Counted from the first letter of the stretch, positions 51,326 to 61,120 are shown. The stretch is DNA of 64,000 nt from CALREJ01 sp035547395 (GCA_035547395.1 DASZVA010000012.1:28396-92395); one strand, 5' to 3'. Translations and numbers: made by a program. The notes: generated from the sequence alone by a model not told the origin.

Positions 51326-51778
51326 TCAGCGTTTGACAACCTCTCTCATAACATCCGCAACGGCCTCCTTGTATCCCTTCATTCTTTCATCGGCGTTTTT
51401 GCTCGCTTGACCTTCATCGTACCCACGCCGATGGCTTACAACGCGGGCATCGGTGATAGCGCGCTGAAGTATGGCGAGATCTGTTTGTCCGACCCGTATT
51501 CGTCCACAATCACTGCTCACTATTCCGTCATCATTGACTGCACACAGAATGAACTGACTTTTTATCCTGTCGGCAATCCTTGCACAGCTCATATGAATCA
51601 ATTGTTTGACGCTTTCGATCTGTTCAGGAAACAAATTGATGTTAGGACCTGCGACAATCCAATTTTCTATATCCGCAGGTGGATCGGTCGTTACCGTTCC
51701 GTGATTTATGTTGACGAAGAAGGACACCGATTGCAGTTGGGAGGACTTTGTAACGCGAGGTGATTTCTTGGCTGCCAT
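51326..51778 (-). CDS. Hypothetical soluble protein
   Basis: This 150-residue protein without signal peptide has mixed alpha/beta content (SVSFFVNINHGTVTTDPPAD, QFILCAVNDDGIVSSDCGRI). AGGAG lies about 10 nt before the ATG. Its start abuts, tail to tail, the small ORF on the other strand. Base composition is more AT-rich than neighbours, hinting at acquisition. No family recognised. Confidence 0.5.
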   Translation of the reverse strand: MAAKKSPRVTKSSQLQSVSFFVNINHGTVTTDPPADIENWIVAGPNINLFPEQIESVKQLIHMSCARIADRIKSQFILCAVNDDGIVSSDCGRIRVGQTDLAILQRAITDARVVSHRRGYDEGQASKNADERMKGYKEAVADVMREVVKR

Positions 51779-51877
51779 ATGTGCCGTGCTCCTAATACAA
51801 AAATTGGGAAGCGAAAATGGTTATCAAAAGACAAAGCCAATGCACTGAACGAACTGATTGAGATATTAACAATATAA
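51779..51877 (+). CDS. Possible small ORF (32 aa)
   Basis: A short basic ORF (GKRKWLSKDKANALNELIEI) begins in the same CATATG that starts the minus-strand gene. No SD or -10 box fits. It may be a remnant of a larger gene or chance. Confidence 0.2.
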   Translation: MCRAPNTKIGKRKWLSKDKANALNELIEILTI

Positions 51878-51902
51878 TTTAAATTATGTCAATTTCCACT
51901 TC

Positions 51903-51935
51903 CCCTAGCCCAAACCCTTGGCTTCACCTTACAAT
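51903..51935 (+). promoter_or_regulatory. aspS promoter with C-rich hexamers
   Basis: CCCTAG, CCCAAA, CCCTTG (51903-51920), then TACAAT (51930-51935), 8 nt before the ATG at 51944; leaderless configuration. Confidence 0.5.
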
Positions 51936-51943
51936 CCTCACCT

Positions 51944-53704
51944 ATGTTACGTACGCACACCTGCGGCCAGCTCAGAGAATCGGATGTCAAAGCCGAGGTG
52001 ACGCTCTGCGGCTGGGTGCATCGGCGGCGCGATCACGGTGGCCTGATCTTCCTCGACGTGCGCGATCATTACGGCATCACGCAGATCGTCGTCGATCCGC
52101 AGCATAAAGAAGTGTTCTCGGTCGCGGAGAAAGTGCGCCCCGAATGGGTGCTCTGTGTGACGGGCACCGTGACCAAACGCCGCGAAGGCGCGGAGAGAGA
52201 AGACAATCCGACGGGGCAGATCGAAGTCGGCGCACAGAAAATCGAAATCCTCGCGGAATCCAAGACGCCGCCGTTTGAGATCGATGTGGACAGCGACGTG
52301 AATGAAGAGCTGCGGCTCAAGTACCGCTTCCTCGATCTGCGCAGACCCAAGATGCAGGAGATCATGGCGAATCGCGACAAGCTGATCAGCCACGTGCGCC
52401 AGTACATGCACGCGCGCAACTTCACCGAAGTACAGACGCCGATCCTGGCGAACTCCAGTCCCGAAGGTGCACGCGACTATCTGGTTCCGAGCCGCATTCA
52501 TCCGGGCACGTTCTATGCGCTCCCGCAGGCTCCGCAGCAGTTCAAGCAGCTGCTCATGGTCGCGGGCCTCGATCGCTATTTCCAGATCGCACCGTGCTTC
52601 CGCGACGAAGATCCGCGAGCTGATCGCCATCCGGGAGAGTTCTACCAACTCGATCTCGAGATGAGTTTCGTGGAGCAGGATGACGTGTTCAATGTCATCG
52701 AGCCGCTCATGATCGAACTCACGGAAGCGTTCAGCGATAAAAAAGTCGTCACCAAACCCTTTCCGCGCATCACCTACAAAAACGCGCTCGACACCTACGG
52801 ATCAGACAAGCCCGACATGCGCTATCAGATCCATCTGCAGGATGTCACGGACATGGTGAAAGACTGCGGCTTTGCAGTCTTCGCGGACAACGTGAAGCAG
52901 GGCGGCGTCGTGAAGGCGATCAGCGTGCCGAACGGTGCGGATTTCAGCCGCAAGGATATCGATGAGCTGACAGAGACGGCCAAGACCTACGGCGCGAAGG
53001 GGCTCGCGTACATTCTGGTGAAAGACAATGAGCTGCAATCGCCCATCGTGAAGTTCCTCGGGGATGATCTGGCGAAGAAGATCGTCTCGCACGTCGGTGC
53101 CAAGCCCGGCGACGCCGTGTTCTTTGCCGCGGACAAGTGGCGCGAGGCCTGCATCGTGCTCGGGCAGGTGCGCATCGCGGTCGCGAAGAAATTGAATCTC
53201 GCCGATAGCAAGAAAGCGGCGTGGGCGTGGATCACGGATTACCCGATGTACGAATGGAACGAACAGGACAAGAAGATCGACTTCTCCCACAACCCGTTCT
53301 CGATGCCGCAGGGCGGCATGGAGGCGCTCTTGAACAAAGATCCGACGGAGATCCTCGCCTACCAGTATGACATCGTCTGCAACGGATTTGAGCTCTCTAG
53401 CGGCGCCATCCGCAATCATCGTCCGGACATCATGTACAAAGCATTCGAGATCGCGGGCTACAGCAAGGAAGAAGTCGATGCGAAGTTCGGCGGCATGATC
53501 CGCGCCTTCGAATACGGAGCGCCTCCGCACGGTGGCTGCGCTCCGGGATTGGATCGACTCATGATGGTGCTCTGGGAATGCAATTCCATCCGCGACATCT
53601 ACGCCTTCCCGAAGAACGGCAAAGCCCAAGACGCGATGATGAACGCGCCGTCGCCGGTCTCAGATAAGCAGCTGAAGGAGCTCCACATCAAGGTCGTTGA
53701 CTAA
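51944..53704 (+). CDS. aspS: Aspartyl-tRNA synthetase, bacterial type
   Basis: Class II synthetase, 586 residues. N-terminal OB fold (VTLCGWVHRRRDHGGLIFLD), motif 2 FRDEDPRADRHPGEFYQLDL, the bacterial GAD insertion (about 290-420) and motif 3 GCAPGLDRLMMVLWE. Whether it is discriminating or charges tRNA-Asn too cannot be read here. The start fits a TACAAT box 8 nt upstream. Confidence 0.95.
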   Translation: MLRTHTCGQLRESDVKAEVTLCGWVHRRRDHGGLIFLDVRDHYGITQIVVDPQHKEVFSVAEKVRPEWVLCVTGTVTKRREGAEREDNPTGQIEVGAQKIEILAESKTPPFEIDVDSDVNEELRLKYRFLDLRRPKMQEIMANRDKLISHVRQYMHARNFTEVQTPILANSSPEGARDYLVPSRIHPGTFYALPQAPQQFKQLLMVAGLDRYFQIAPCFRDEDPRADRHPGEFYQLDLEMSFVEQDDVFNVIEPLMIELTEAFSDKKVVTKPFPRITYKNALDTYGSDKPDMRYQIHLQDVTDMVKDCGFAVFADNVKQGGVVKAISVPNGADFSRKDIDELTETAKTYGAKGLAYILVKDNELQSPIVKFLGDDLAKKIVSHVGAKPGDAVFFAADKWREACIVLGQVRIAVAKKLNLADSKKAAWAWITDYPMYEWNEQDKKIDFSHNPFSMPQGGMEALLNKDPTEILAYQYDIVCNGFELSSGAIRNHRPDIMYKAFEIAGYSKEEVDAKFGGMIRAFEYGAPPHGGCAPGLDRLMMVLWECNSIRDIYAFPKNGKAQDAMMNAPSPVSDKQLKELHIKVVD

Positions 53705-53732
53705 AATCCTAATGCTCATTTCCTGAGTAACA

Positions 53733-55103
53733 TCACATTCGGACTGCCGCTATGATGTTGGGAAACTGTGCATGATATTCAGGTTTGCTAACCGTTCCGC
53801 GCAAGTGGTAGCTGAAGTGCGTCATTGGATGCTTGCTTATCCCATTGAATGCGCGCAGCACGGTGGAGGAAACAATGGCGCACCGTTGTTCGGGGGTGAG
53901 ATTGGGATTCTGCATCACTGAAACATATGCCTGCTTGGCGGCTCCTCTGGGAAATTGTTCGCGGGGGTCTTCCACGCGCGATAATTCACCGTTATGCGCA
54001 CTCAACTGCGAATAGGACATAATGATTTCTTTGCCGTCACTTCTGTCGCCCAGCCACTCTGCGTTGTCGAGCGCTTTTGAAGCATCGATGCCACCGAAAT
54101 CCACCGCAAGCTGTCGTTCTTCTTTGTCGATACGCAGACGGAAATCTCCCTGCCGGCTGTTTGGCGGGTCCAGGACCAAACGCGCCTGTTTTTGCTTGGT
54201 CGCTTCGGGCCGTGCAAATGTACGCATTTTATTGTCCTGAAGCCCTTCATGCATCTGACGCATGTATGAAGTAAAATGCAGAAGAAAATCCCGGATATCG
54301 ACCACACTCACAAATGTCGGCACATAGAGAAACGGACTTTCTATGCGTGCGCCTTTCATAATGTCTGAAAAGCGCTCATCTGCGTAGCAATCCATCTGTT
54401 TGATGTTCATAAGTCTCTGCTCGAGCGCCTTTTCTTCATGTTTGCGGACACGAAAAGGAGTATTTGTCATATATACAGCGCAATCCTCACGCTGCGCATG
54501 GCATGCCATCGCAGTTCCCATATGCACGCAACCAGCAAGAAACGTGCGCACATCGCTGTGGAGGTCCTTGATGAAATCGAGTGCAAGCTTCTTGATTTCT
54601 GATCTGCACCGCGTCTCTACTTTGTGTATCCAACCGGAGAAAAACAGATCGGCATACATAGAGGCTTGTTCTGCAGATTCAATTGCCTGTCGATACCAGC
54701 CTTCGACATCTCTCGTAAGCCGGGAGTCCGGTCTTTTGCTTTCGGTTGCAATGTGCAGCGCGACCATTCCCGTCAGCGGATAATCATCCATCAGAAAGTG
54801 TAAAAACAATTCATTCTCGGGCTTTTCTAAAAGCGCACGGACTTCATCAATAATTGAGTGAATAGCGCGCTCCGGCACCGGTGAATGGGAATCCGCCATC
54901 TGCCCCAGATAGGCAATGTATTCTTTGAGTTGCAATACAGATGACACGGGCGCAGGCCGCCCGCCGAGAAGCTGCGATGCATAACATTGCGTTTGTTTCT
55001 GGATGCTATCGATGTTCGCACCGGCTTTCTGCAAAAGCATGACTTCAGCTGCGCCGGTCAGCGCATCTTCCATATTCTTCGGTCTTGGTAATTGCGAAGA
55101 CAC
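53733..55103 (-). CDS. Hypothetical 456-residue protein
   Basis: This largely helical soluble protein has no signal peptide or membrane helix. Segments: QADSEQ-like MADSHSPVPERAIHSIIDEV, IKKLALDFIKDLHSDVRTFL, and a beta-rich C-terminal third (FRLRIDKEERQLAVDFGGID). The GTG start lies 7 nt after TACATT. Composition is more AT-rich than the neighbouring aspS. Its style resembles the unknown genes at 19766, 23942 and 61121. No family recognised. Confidence 0.5.
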   Translation of the reverse strand: MSSQLPRPKNMEDALTGAAEVMLLQKAGANIDSIQKQTQCYASQLLGGRPAPVSSVLQLKEYIAYLGQMADSHSPVPERAIHSIIDEVRALLEKPENELFLHFLMDDYPLTGMVALHIATESKRPDSRLTRDVEGWYRQAIESAEQASMYADLFFSGWIHKVETRCRSEIKKLALDFIKDLHSDVRTFLAGCVHMGTAMACHAQREDCAVYMTNTPFRVRKHEEKALEQRLMNIKQMDCYADERFSDIMKGARIESPFLYVPTFVSVVDIRDFLLHFTSYMRQMHEGLQDNKMRTFARPEATKQKQARLVLDPPNSRQGDFRLRIDKEERQLAVDFGGIDASKALDNAEWLGDRSDGKEIIMSYSQLSAHNGELSRVEDPREQFPRGAAKQAYVSVMQNPNLTPEQRCAIVSSTVLRAFNGISKHPMTHFSYHLRGTVSKPEYHAQFPNIIAAVRM

Positions 55104-55257
55104 ATAAATAAATGTACAACTTTATTTATAATTGTCAATTACCGTACATATTGAACTTGCTTGCTGCATATCGCAGATGACCGCCCCAGACGGATATTTT
55201 TAGAAAGTCCAGCTATGCATCTGCGTCATCCACTGCATAGTCCCTGCCCCCTTCCCC

Positions 55258-55419
55258 ATGCCCGAGGAGAAAAAACCCGAGGAGAAAAAAGAAAAGAAGG
55301 AACCCGTCGTCAAAGATTCGTTTACCGACGACGTCGCTTACGTCGCGCGCGAGACGCTCTCGCCGACCGCGGATCCCAAAAAAGACCCGGTGCCCGGCGA
55401 GGAACAGGGAGGCGGCTAG
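55258..55419 (+). CDS. Small charged protein (53 aa)
   Basis: A Lys/Glu/Pro-rich N-terminus (PEEKKPEEKKEKKEP) and a more ordered middle (DSFTDDVAYVARETL), ending in Gly. No SD. The stop overlaps the convergent stop of the PAS gene (CTAG), a pattern also seen at two other gene pairs here, which supports it being real. Disordered small protein of unknown role. Confidence 0.4.
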   Translation: MPEEKKPEEKKEKKEPVVKDSFTDDVAYVARETLSPTADPKKDPVPGEEQGGG

Positions 55420-56426
55420 ATCGTCTTCGGAATCCGCACGTTGCATTCCTCTGTGCCTCCTCTCACCGTCATCACGGGAGCATCATAATGGAGATAAGAT
55501 GCGATCAGGGCGACAAGGGCATGACGCAATAGCGCCTCGCGTTTCTGAACCCTCTGTCCGCAACGGCAACGCACGACAAACCCGTCACCGTCTTTTTGCA
55601 GCTGCACGTCGACCGTGCCGCCATGCGCTGACGCCGAAGCCGCATAGACTATCGGAACGGAGAGCATTTTTTCGAGGAGTTTTTCGTGGGAGGAGACGGC
55701 AGCGGTTTTGAGGGACGGATCAAAGGTGACTGCTACGTCCGGATAGTCTTCTTTTATATTTCCGATGATCTGCCGCAGCATCGACACAAGATCGATCTTT
55801 GTCCGAAGCGGATGTCCTTTGGCAGCCGAGAGAACGATCAAGTCCCGGATTTGCGCGATTAATCGCTCATTCTGTTTTGCCGCCTCATGTAGCGCTTTCT
55901 TCTGTTCGTCGGTGAGTGCTCTGGCCTGCAGCAATCCTTCCAAGGCCCATTTCACGGCTGTTGCCGGAGCAAGACTGTCATTGCCGACGATGGAAAGCAG
56001 CTCCTCGCGAAATTCCTTGTCTTTCACGCGACCAGAAACATCCGGTTCAATGCCGATGAAAAATGCAGCGCCTCCCTTTTCATCGAGTACCGGCGAGATC
56101 CGCAGTTCCTGAATTCTCTCCTTGCCGTCTTTGGACATATTCTTCACTTCGCCGATGAAAGGTTTTTTCTCTTTTTTGATGCGCTTCCACATGTTGCGAT
56201 AGAAATCTTTTTCCATGTGCCCGCCCCACAGATCGCCCGGGTTTTTGCCGAGCATCTCATAACCTTTGTAGCCCGTCGCCTTCCGCGCCGCGGCGTTGGC
56301 GTAGAGGATATGTCCGTCTTTGTCCGTGATGATCACGTGATCCGAGAGTTGATCGAATCCCGCCAGAAACGGCTGAATTTTTTCTTGCTTCTCATGCAAC
56401 TTATCCGAAGAGAGATTGCGAAACAT
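55416..56426 (-). CDS. PAS-domain protein with degenerate histidine-kinase core
   Basis: This 336-residue protein has a PAS domain at about 22-130 (DHVIITDKDGHILYANAAAR, KPFIGEVKNMSKDGKERIQE), then a HisKA-like helix pair and a remnant ATPase region. The phospho-acceptor motif reads SIVGNDSLAPATAVKW, with Asn149 where SHELRTP has His. The N-box reads LLEKMLSVPIVYAASAS and the DNGxG box is replaced by CRCGQ. So it looks like a signalling pseudokinase. Start ATG at 56426, 8 nt after GATACT; the longer frame would run through tRNA-Leu. Confidence 0.65.
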   Translation of the reverse strand: MFRNLSSDKLHEKQEKIQPFLAGFDQLSDHVIITDKDGHILYANAAARKATGYKGYEMLGKNPGDLWGGHMEKDFYRNMWKRIKKEKKPFIGEVKNMSKDGKERIQELRISPVLDEKGGAAFFIGIEPDVSGRVKDKEFREELLSIVGNDSLAPATAVKWALEGLLQARALTDEQKKALHEAAKQNERLIAQIRDLIVLSAAKGHPLRTKIDLVSMLRQIIGNIKEDYPDVAVTFDPSLKTAAVSSHEKLLEKMLSVPIVYAASASAHGGTVDVQLQKDGDGFVVRCRCGQRVQKREALLRHALVALIASYLHYDAPVMTVRGGTEECNVRIPKTI

Positions 56427-56521
56427 CGGCGAAAAGTATCGCGCGGACGCGGCGGAATCACAAGGAAAGACGCCGTCTCGCTCTGCGCACGGAATTGATC
56501 GGACCGTATCAGAGGCAGTGA

Positions 56522-56607
56522 TGGTGCCGGGGAGAGGACTTGAACCTCCATGGGGTTGCCCCCACCAGCTCCTAAGGCTGGCGCGTCTGCCATTTCGCCA
56601 CCCCGGC
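56522..56607 (-). tRNA. tRNA-Leu (anticodon UAG)
   Basis: Minus-strand cloverleaf: acceptor GCCGGGG/CCCCGGC, D-arm, anticodon arm CCAGC-CTTAGGA-GCTGG, long variable arm (TGGGGGCAACCCCAT) typical of class II tRNAs, and T-arm GGAGG-TTCAAGT-CCTCT. Discriminator A and an encoded CCA end (56522-56524). Confidence 0.95.
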
Positions 56608-56612
56608 AAGCT

Positions 56613-56678
56613 TGAATATTGAATCATGAATCTCGAATATTGGGCATACCAAAATTCACTATTCAAAATTCGATATTC
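56613..56678. repeat. Inverted heptamer arrays beside tRNA-Leu
   Basis: Left arm 56613-56640 (TGAATAT, TGAATCA, TGAATCT, CGAATAT). Right arm 56651-56678 (AAAATTC, ACTATTC, AAAATTC, GATATTC). Same family as 11872-11943. Confidence 0.8.
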
Positions 56679-56680
56679 GA

Positions 56681-57622
56681 TCACCCCTCCCGTAGCCACT
56701 TCTCGAAATTCTCGGTACGGCGTTCCGATTCCTGTTTCTTGCGGTCTTCGTTGCGCTTGATGAGAAGCTTTTTGGCGTCCGCATTGCGGATGAGTTCCGC
56801 TTTCAGTTTTGCAAATTCCTGCTCGACGTCGAAAAGTTTCTGTTCGAGTTCCTCATCGATCGCAAGCAGCTGCCTCTTGCGTTCGCTCTCCGCGCGCATT
56901 TTCTTCTGACCGGCATCGAGCCGCGCTTTGCTGACAAGGCTGCCAGCTTCCTCGCGATTGTTCATGTGGCGGGCATCATCGTCGATGCTCTTCTCTTCTT
57001 TCTCGGCATCCATCTTCGCTGTCCTCGCACTGTCTTCAATCAGCTTGCGATGCCGATCCGCATCCATACGCAATTGATCCTGTTTTCTGCGCTTGTCTGC
57101 TTCCAAATGCGTGAGGGCGTGCTGCGTCTCCTCATCCAGTTCATGCTCCTGGCGACCGGCGAGATCCGTCGCCGCTTTGACGCTTTCGTGCTCCTGCTTC
57201 TCCACGAGTTCGCGCTTCTCCTTGATAGCCTTGGCCACTGCGACTTTGTGCAGATTCGACAGATACTCTTTCTGCTTCGCGTCTTCGGCTTCCTTTTTCG
57301 CGCGCTCTTCATCCTGTTTCTTTTTCTCCGTGGCGAGTTCCTGCTGACGCTTGATCTCCTCTTCTTTCTTCCGATGCTGTTCCTGCCGCCACTCCTCGCG
57401 CTCACTAGATCTCTCCTGCGCGGCTTCGACTTCCTCGTGATACGACGCTTCCTGCATCTTCTTCAATTCCTCCGCGGCCGCCTCTTTTTCCGCGGCGCGC
57501 TGTTTGTCGCCTGCGAGTATCTCGGCACGCTTGGCTGTCACGGCGTCCAATTCCTTGCGGCGTTTTTCCATCAGCTCGCGCCGCTCTTTGTTGGCCTCGT
57601 CCATGGGGTTGATATCTGCCAT
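56681..57622 (-). CDS. Long coiled-coil protein
   Basis: In this 313-residue protein nearly the whole length is charged and helical (Lys, Glu, Arg, Gln, Ala) with heptad character, for example EEIKRQQELATEKKKQDEER and LLAIDEELEQKLFDVEQEFA. No membrane segment. Likely an elongated cytoplasmic coiled coil, perhaps structural or a nucleoid/division scaffold; this is inference from composition. The ATG follows TACAAT by 8 nt (leaderless). Confidence 0.65.
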   Translation of the reverse strand: MADINPMDEANKERRELMEKRRKELDAVTAKRAEILAGDKQRAAEKEAAAEELKKMQEASYHEEVEAAQERSSEREEWRQEQHRKKEEEIKRQQELATEKKKQDEERAKKEAEDAKQKEYLSNLHKVAVAKAIKEKRELVEKQEHESVKAATDLAGRQEHELDEETQHALTHLEADKRRKQDQLRMDADRHRKLIEDSARTAKMDAEKEEKSIDDDARHMNNREEAGSLVSKARLDAGQKKMRAESERKRQLLAIDEELEQKLFDVEQEFAKLKAELIRNADAKKLLIKRNEDRKKQESERRTENFEKWLREG

Positions 57623-57680
57623 TTCTCTCTATTGTAGCAGAAAATGCGGGTTCGGGTTAGAGCATATAAATCAGCAAAAA

Positions 57681-57779
57681 GTGTCACACTGAGGTGCGAG
57701 CAGCATCGCTGCGAGCCACGAAGTGCGACAGCTATGGTTCGTGGCTCGGTTTCGATTTCCGAGCACCTCACCATGACAC
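57681..57779. repeat. Cloverleaf repeat element, copy 2
   Basis: 99 bp. Same outer stem as copy 1 (GTGTCA/TGACAC, TGAGGTG/CACCTCA) and the same middle arm CCACGAA/TTCGTGG. Lateral arms differ: CAGC/GCTG on the left and CTCGG/CCGAG on the right. Confidence 0.75.
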
Positions 57780-57793
57780 TCATCTCCAGAACC

Positions 57794-60700
57794 TCACTCC
57801 CCAACTTCAACCTTCGCCTTCTCCTTCTTCGCCTTCGGCGGACGGATGAGCAGTTTGATTTCGTCGGTGAGTTCACTGAGCCAGTCGCCGCTCGTCGCGC
57901 GCTTGATGAGCTCCTCTTCGCCGATGCGGATCGTGTTAGAGCTGATCTTCCATTGCGGGTTCACCTGCAGGATGCGCATGATGTCCATCGCCTCCACGCG
58001 CGGGCTTAAGCTGAGCACGATGTCTTTGGCGGTCTTGCCGCGGTCTTCGGATTTCACGCGGATCACTCCCGCCTTGCGGCAGATGAGTTTGAGCTTGAGC
58101 ACCGCAAACAGGTTCTGCACCTGCTTGGGCGGCTCGCCGTATTCGTCTCTGAGATCAGATTCGAATTCCAGAAGCGTCGCTTCATCTTCGCTCGACGCAA
58201 GTTTCTGGTAGACCGAAATCTTCTCGCCGCTGTCGGGGATGTAAAACGTCGGGAGCAGCGCTTCGATCGGAACGAGGATCTCCACGTTTTCAATTTCCTC
58301 CTCCACCGCACGGCCTCCGGCCTTCAATTCTTCGACGGCGTTTTTGAGCATGCGCAGATAGTGGCTGATGCCGACGGTGTTCATCGTGCCCGCCTGACTC
58401 ACGCCGAGAATTTCGCCCGCGCCGCGGATCTCGAGGTCTCGCATGGCGACCTGGAAGCCGGACCCGAGTTCACATGCCTCCACAATGGCACGCAAACGCT
58501 TCTTGGCGTCGTCTTTGAGCTTCTGAGTGTGGTAGAGGAGGTACGCATACGCCTGCACCTTAGAACGCCCTACACGACCTCGGAGCTGATAGAGCTGCGC
58601 GAGACCGAAGTGTTCGGCTTCATTGACGATGAGCGTGTTGGCGCGCGGAAGGTCGATCCCGTTCTCGATGATGGTGGAGGACACGAGCACCAAATGCTTG
58701 CCCTGCTTGAAAGATAGAATGCGCTCCTCAAGATCATCCGCCTTCAGCTGTCCGTGCGCGACCACAAAACTCGCCTCCGGGACGAGCTTTCTGAGCTTGT
58801 CCGCGAACGCATCAATCGTCTCCACGCGGTTATGCAGCACGAAGCACTGACCGCCGCGCTCGATCTCATGCAGAATCGCCTGACGCACCAATTGATCCGA
58901 ATACTTGCGCACTTCCGTGATGATCGGAAGGCGGCCGGGCGGCGGCGTCGTGATCGTCGTGATGTCGCGCAGCTTGTGGAGCCCGAGATTGAGCGTGCGC
59001 GGGATCGGCGTCGCGGTGAGAGTCAGAATGTCGACGGAGGCGCGCATGTCCTTGAATTTCTCCTTCTGCTTCACGCCGAAGCGCTGCTCTTCGTCGATGA
59101 TGACGAGCCCGAGATTCAGAAACTTCACGTCGTCCTGGAGCAGTCTGTGCGTGCCGATCACGATGTCGACGTCACCCTTGCGCAGTTTTTCGATCGTCTC
59201 CTCCTGCTGCTTGGCCGTGCGGAAACGCGAGAGCATGTCGATCTTTACGTTGAATCCCTTCATGCGCTCCTTGAAATTCTGGTAATGCTGGTCTGCGAGG
59301 ATGGTGATCGGCGCGATGACCGCGACCTGCTTGCCGTCCTGCACCGCCTTGAAGGCTGCACGCATCGCGACTTCCGTCTTTCCGAATCCCACGTCTCCGC
59401 AGACCAGGCGGTCCATCGGATGTTCGTTTTCCATGTCGTGCTTGATGTCCTCGATCGCCTTCATTTGTCCTGGCGTCTCGGTGTACTGGAATGCCTCCTC
59501 GAATTTGCGATAGGTGTCGTTGTCATTTCCATACTTAAATCCCTTCGCGGCGGCTCTCTTGGCGTAGAGCAGCAGCAGATCCTTCGCGATCTCCTTGGTT
59601 TCTTTTTTGATTCTCTCCGTCACCTTCTTCCACTCCTGCTGACCCAATCGCGTGAGCACCGGCTCCTGGCCTTCTTCATGGACGAACTTGCTGAGCTTGT
59701 CGGCCTGGTCGACCGGGATGAAGAGCTTGTCGTTCTCGGCGTAGGTGAGCTCCAGATATTCGCGCACCGTGTCGTCGATCGTCTTTTGGGTCATGCCCTC
59801 GAACCGTCCGATGCCATGCTCCATGTGCACGACGTAATCGCCGGGGCTGAGCGACGTGAGAAAATCGAGCGCGAGCTTCTGCACGCTTCGCTGCTTGCCC
59901 GCTTTGCGCAGTGAAAAAATCTCGCGATCGGTGAGGAGCGCAGAGTGCAGATCGGGATTCTGAATCGAGTGCGGAAGCAATTCTCCGTCCTCCGTCGGAA
60001 CGAGTGTGACCGCGCCGGGCAGTCTCTCTTTCATGGAAAAATTGATGCGCTCTTCTTTGAAGATCGACTGCAGTTCGTCGCTTCTGCGCGTGACGATGAG
60101 AATGCTCCAGTCCTGCTGCAGTTTGTCTTTCAAATCATTCAGGAAATCCGTGAGCGTGTAGAACTTGAGCACGGACAGATAGCGCAGGTGCACGTGATGT
60201 TCCTGCGATTCCGGAAACGACGTGAACCGAATGTGCCGGCCGCTCTTCGGCGCAGCAATCTCATCCTGATCATCAATCACGAGCAGTCCATCATCCGGAA
60301 GCTGTCGGCCGATCGTCGCCGTCTTTTCAAAACTCACGGGAAGCAGCACCACTTTCTCTTCCGTCCGGTGAATGTCGCCCTCGATCCGTGTGATTTTCTC
60401 GATCGCGTCAAAATGAAAATCGATGCGATAGGGTGAGTTTGATTGAATCGGGAAGATGTCCAGTGTGTCACCAGTCCTGCGATACTGACCCGGAGCCAGG
60501 ATGGAATCCAGCGCATGCTCGTAGCCGCGCTCGAGCAGATCCTCCACAAACTGCGTGAAGGGCAGCTCCTGTCCTTTTTCTAGACTCAACGCCCGCATCG
60601 CGAGATCGCTGTAGACCGGGAATTCTTTTTCAAAGACATCCTTCGATGTCACAAAGACTCTCTTCTCCCCCTGCATGAAGAGCAGGAATTTCTGCAGCGT

Positions 60701-60979
60701 CTCCGTCGTCAGAATCTCATCACCTTCTCCTGCGTGCACATCCACAAATGCGACGGCGTCTTGCTCAAAAAACTGCAGCCAGTGGCGGATGATGTCCACC
60801 TGACCCTCGTCTTCCGTCACCACCAGCGTGGGATATGTGTGAAAATGCAGGAGGTGGCTGAGGATCATCGCCTTCGCCGTTTCGTTGCTCGCGCCGGAGA
60901 TCACCAAATCTCCCTCTGCACGCAGAAGGTCACTAAGTTCCCGATGAGTGTCTCCTCCGATGAGGAGAGACGGTTTCAT
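57794..60979 (-). CDS. mfd: Transcription-repair coupling factor Mfd
   Basis: Mfd (1061 residues) removes stalled RNA polymerase and recruits UvrABC. Order: UvrB-like N-terminal part, RNAP-interaction domain (LSPGDYVVHMEHGIGRFEGM), the RecG-like translocase with Walker A LVCGDVGFGKTEVAMRAAF and the DEEQRFGVKQKEK motif, motif VI QLYQLRGRVGRS, and the C-terminal TRCF domain. ATG at 60979 (MKPSLLIGG) is chosen; a reading from 61003 adds eight residues. No SD. Confidence 0.95.
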   Translation of the reverse strand: MKPSLLIGGDTHRELSDLLRAEGDLVISGASNETAKAMILSHLLHFHTYPTLVVTEDEGQVDIIRHWLQFFEQDAVAFVDVHAGEGDEILTTETLQKFLLFMQGEKRVFVTSKDVFEKEFPVYSDLAMRALSLEKGQELPFTQFVEDLLERGYEHALDSILAPGQYRRTGDTLDIFPIQSNSPYRIDFHFDAIEKITRIEGDIHRTEEKVVLLPVSFEKTATIGRQLPDDGLLVIDDQDEIAAPKSGRHIRFTSFPESQEHHVHLRYLSVLKFYTLTDFLNDLKDKLQQDWSILIVTRRSDELQSIFKEERINFSMKERLPGAVTLVPTEDGELLPHSIQNPDLHSALLTDREIFSLRKAGKQRSVQKLALDFLTSLSPGDYVVHMEHGIGRFEGMTQKTIDDTVREYLELTYAENDKLFIPVDQADKLSKFVHEEGQEPVLTRLGQQEWKKVTERIKKETKEIAKDLLLLYAKRAAAKGFKYGNDNDTYRKFEEAFQYTETPGQMKAIEDIKHDMENEHPMDRLVCGDVGFGKTEVAMRAAFKAVQDGKQVAVIAPITILADQHYQNFKERMKGFNVKIDMLSRFRTAKQQEETIEKLRKGDVDIVIGTHRLLQDDVKFLNLGLVIIDEEQRFGVKQKEKFKDMRASVDILTLTATPIPRTLNLGLHKLRDITTITTPPPGRLPIITEVRKYSDQLVRQAILHEIERGGQCFVLHNRVETIDAFADKLRKLVPEASFVVAHGQLKADDLEERILSFKQGKHLVLVSSTIIENGIDLPRANTLIVNEAEHFGLAQLYQLRGRVGRSKVQAYAYLLYHTQKLKDDAKKRLRAIVEACELGSGFQVAMRDLEIRGAGEILGVSQAGTMNTVGISHYLRMLKNAVEELKAGGRAVEEEIENVEILVPIEALLPTFYIPDSGEKISVYQKLASSEDEATLLEFESDLRDEYGEPPKQVQNLFAVLKLKLICRKAGVIRVKSEDRGKTAKDIVLSLSPRVEAMDIMRILQVNPQWKISSNTIRIGEEELIKRATSGDWLSELTDEIKLLIRPPKAKKEKAKVEVGE

Positions 60980-61120
60980 GACAATCCTGTGATGTAAAAA
61001 CAATAATCAGTTATAAAAATCCTCGCCTGCGGGCGTTTCTCAACTCTCAAACGTCGGATATGTCCGACCATTGAATTGTAGATAGAGTATAGCGCTATAG
61101 GCTTTCTGGAACAACGGATT

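Noticed and set aside
51779..51943. Toxin-antitoxin pair with the 51326 gene
   Set aside because: The small plus-strand ORF lacks SD, promoter and any toxin or antitoxin motif.
56427..56699. Longer N-terminus for the PAS protein
   Set aside because: The extra codons run through the tRNA-Leu gene and a heptamer array; a -10 box sits just before the ATG at 56426.
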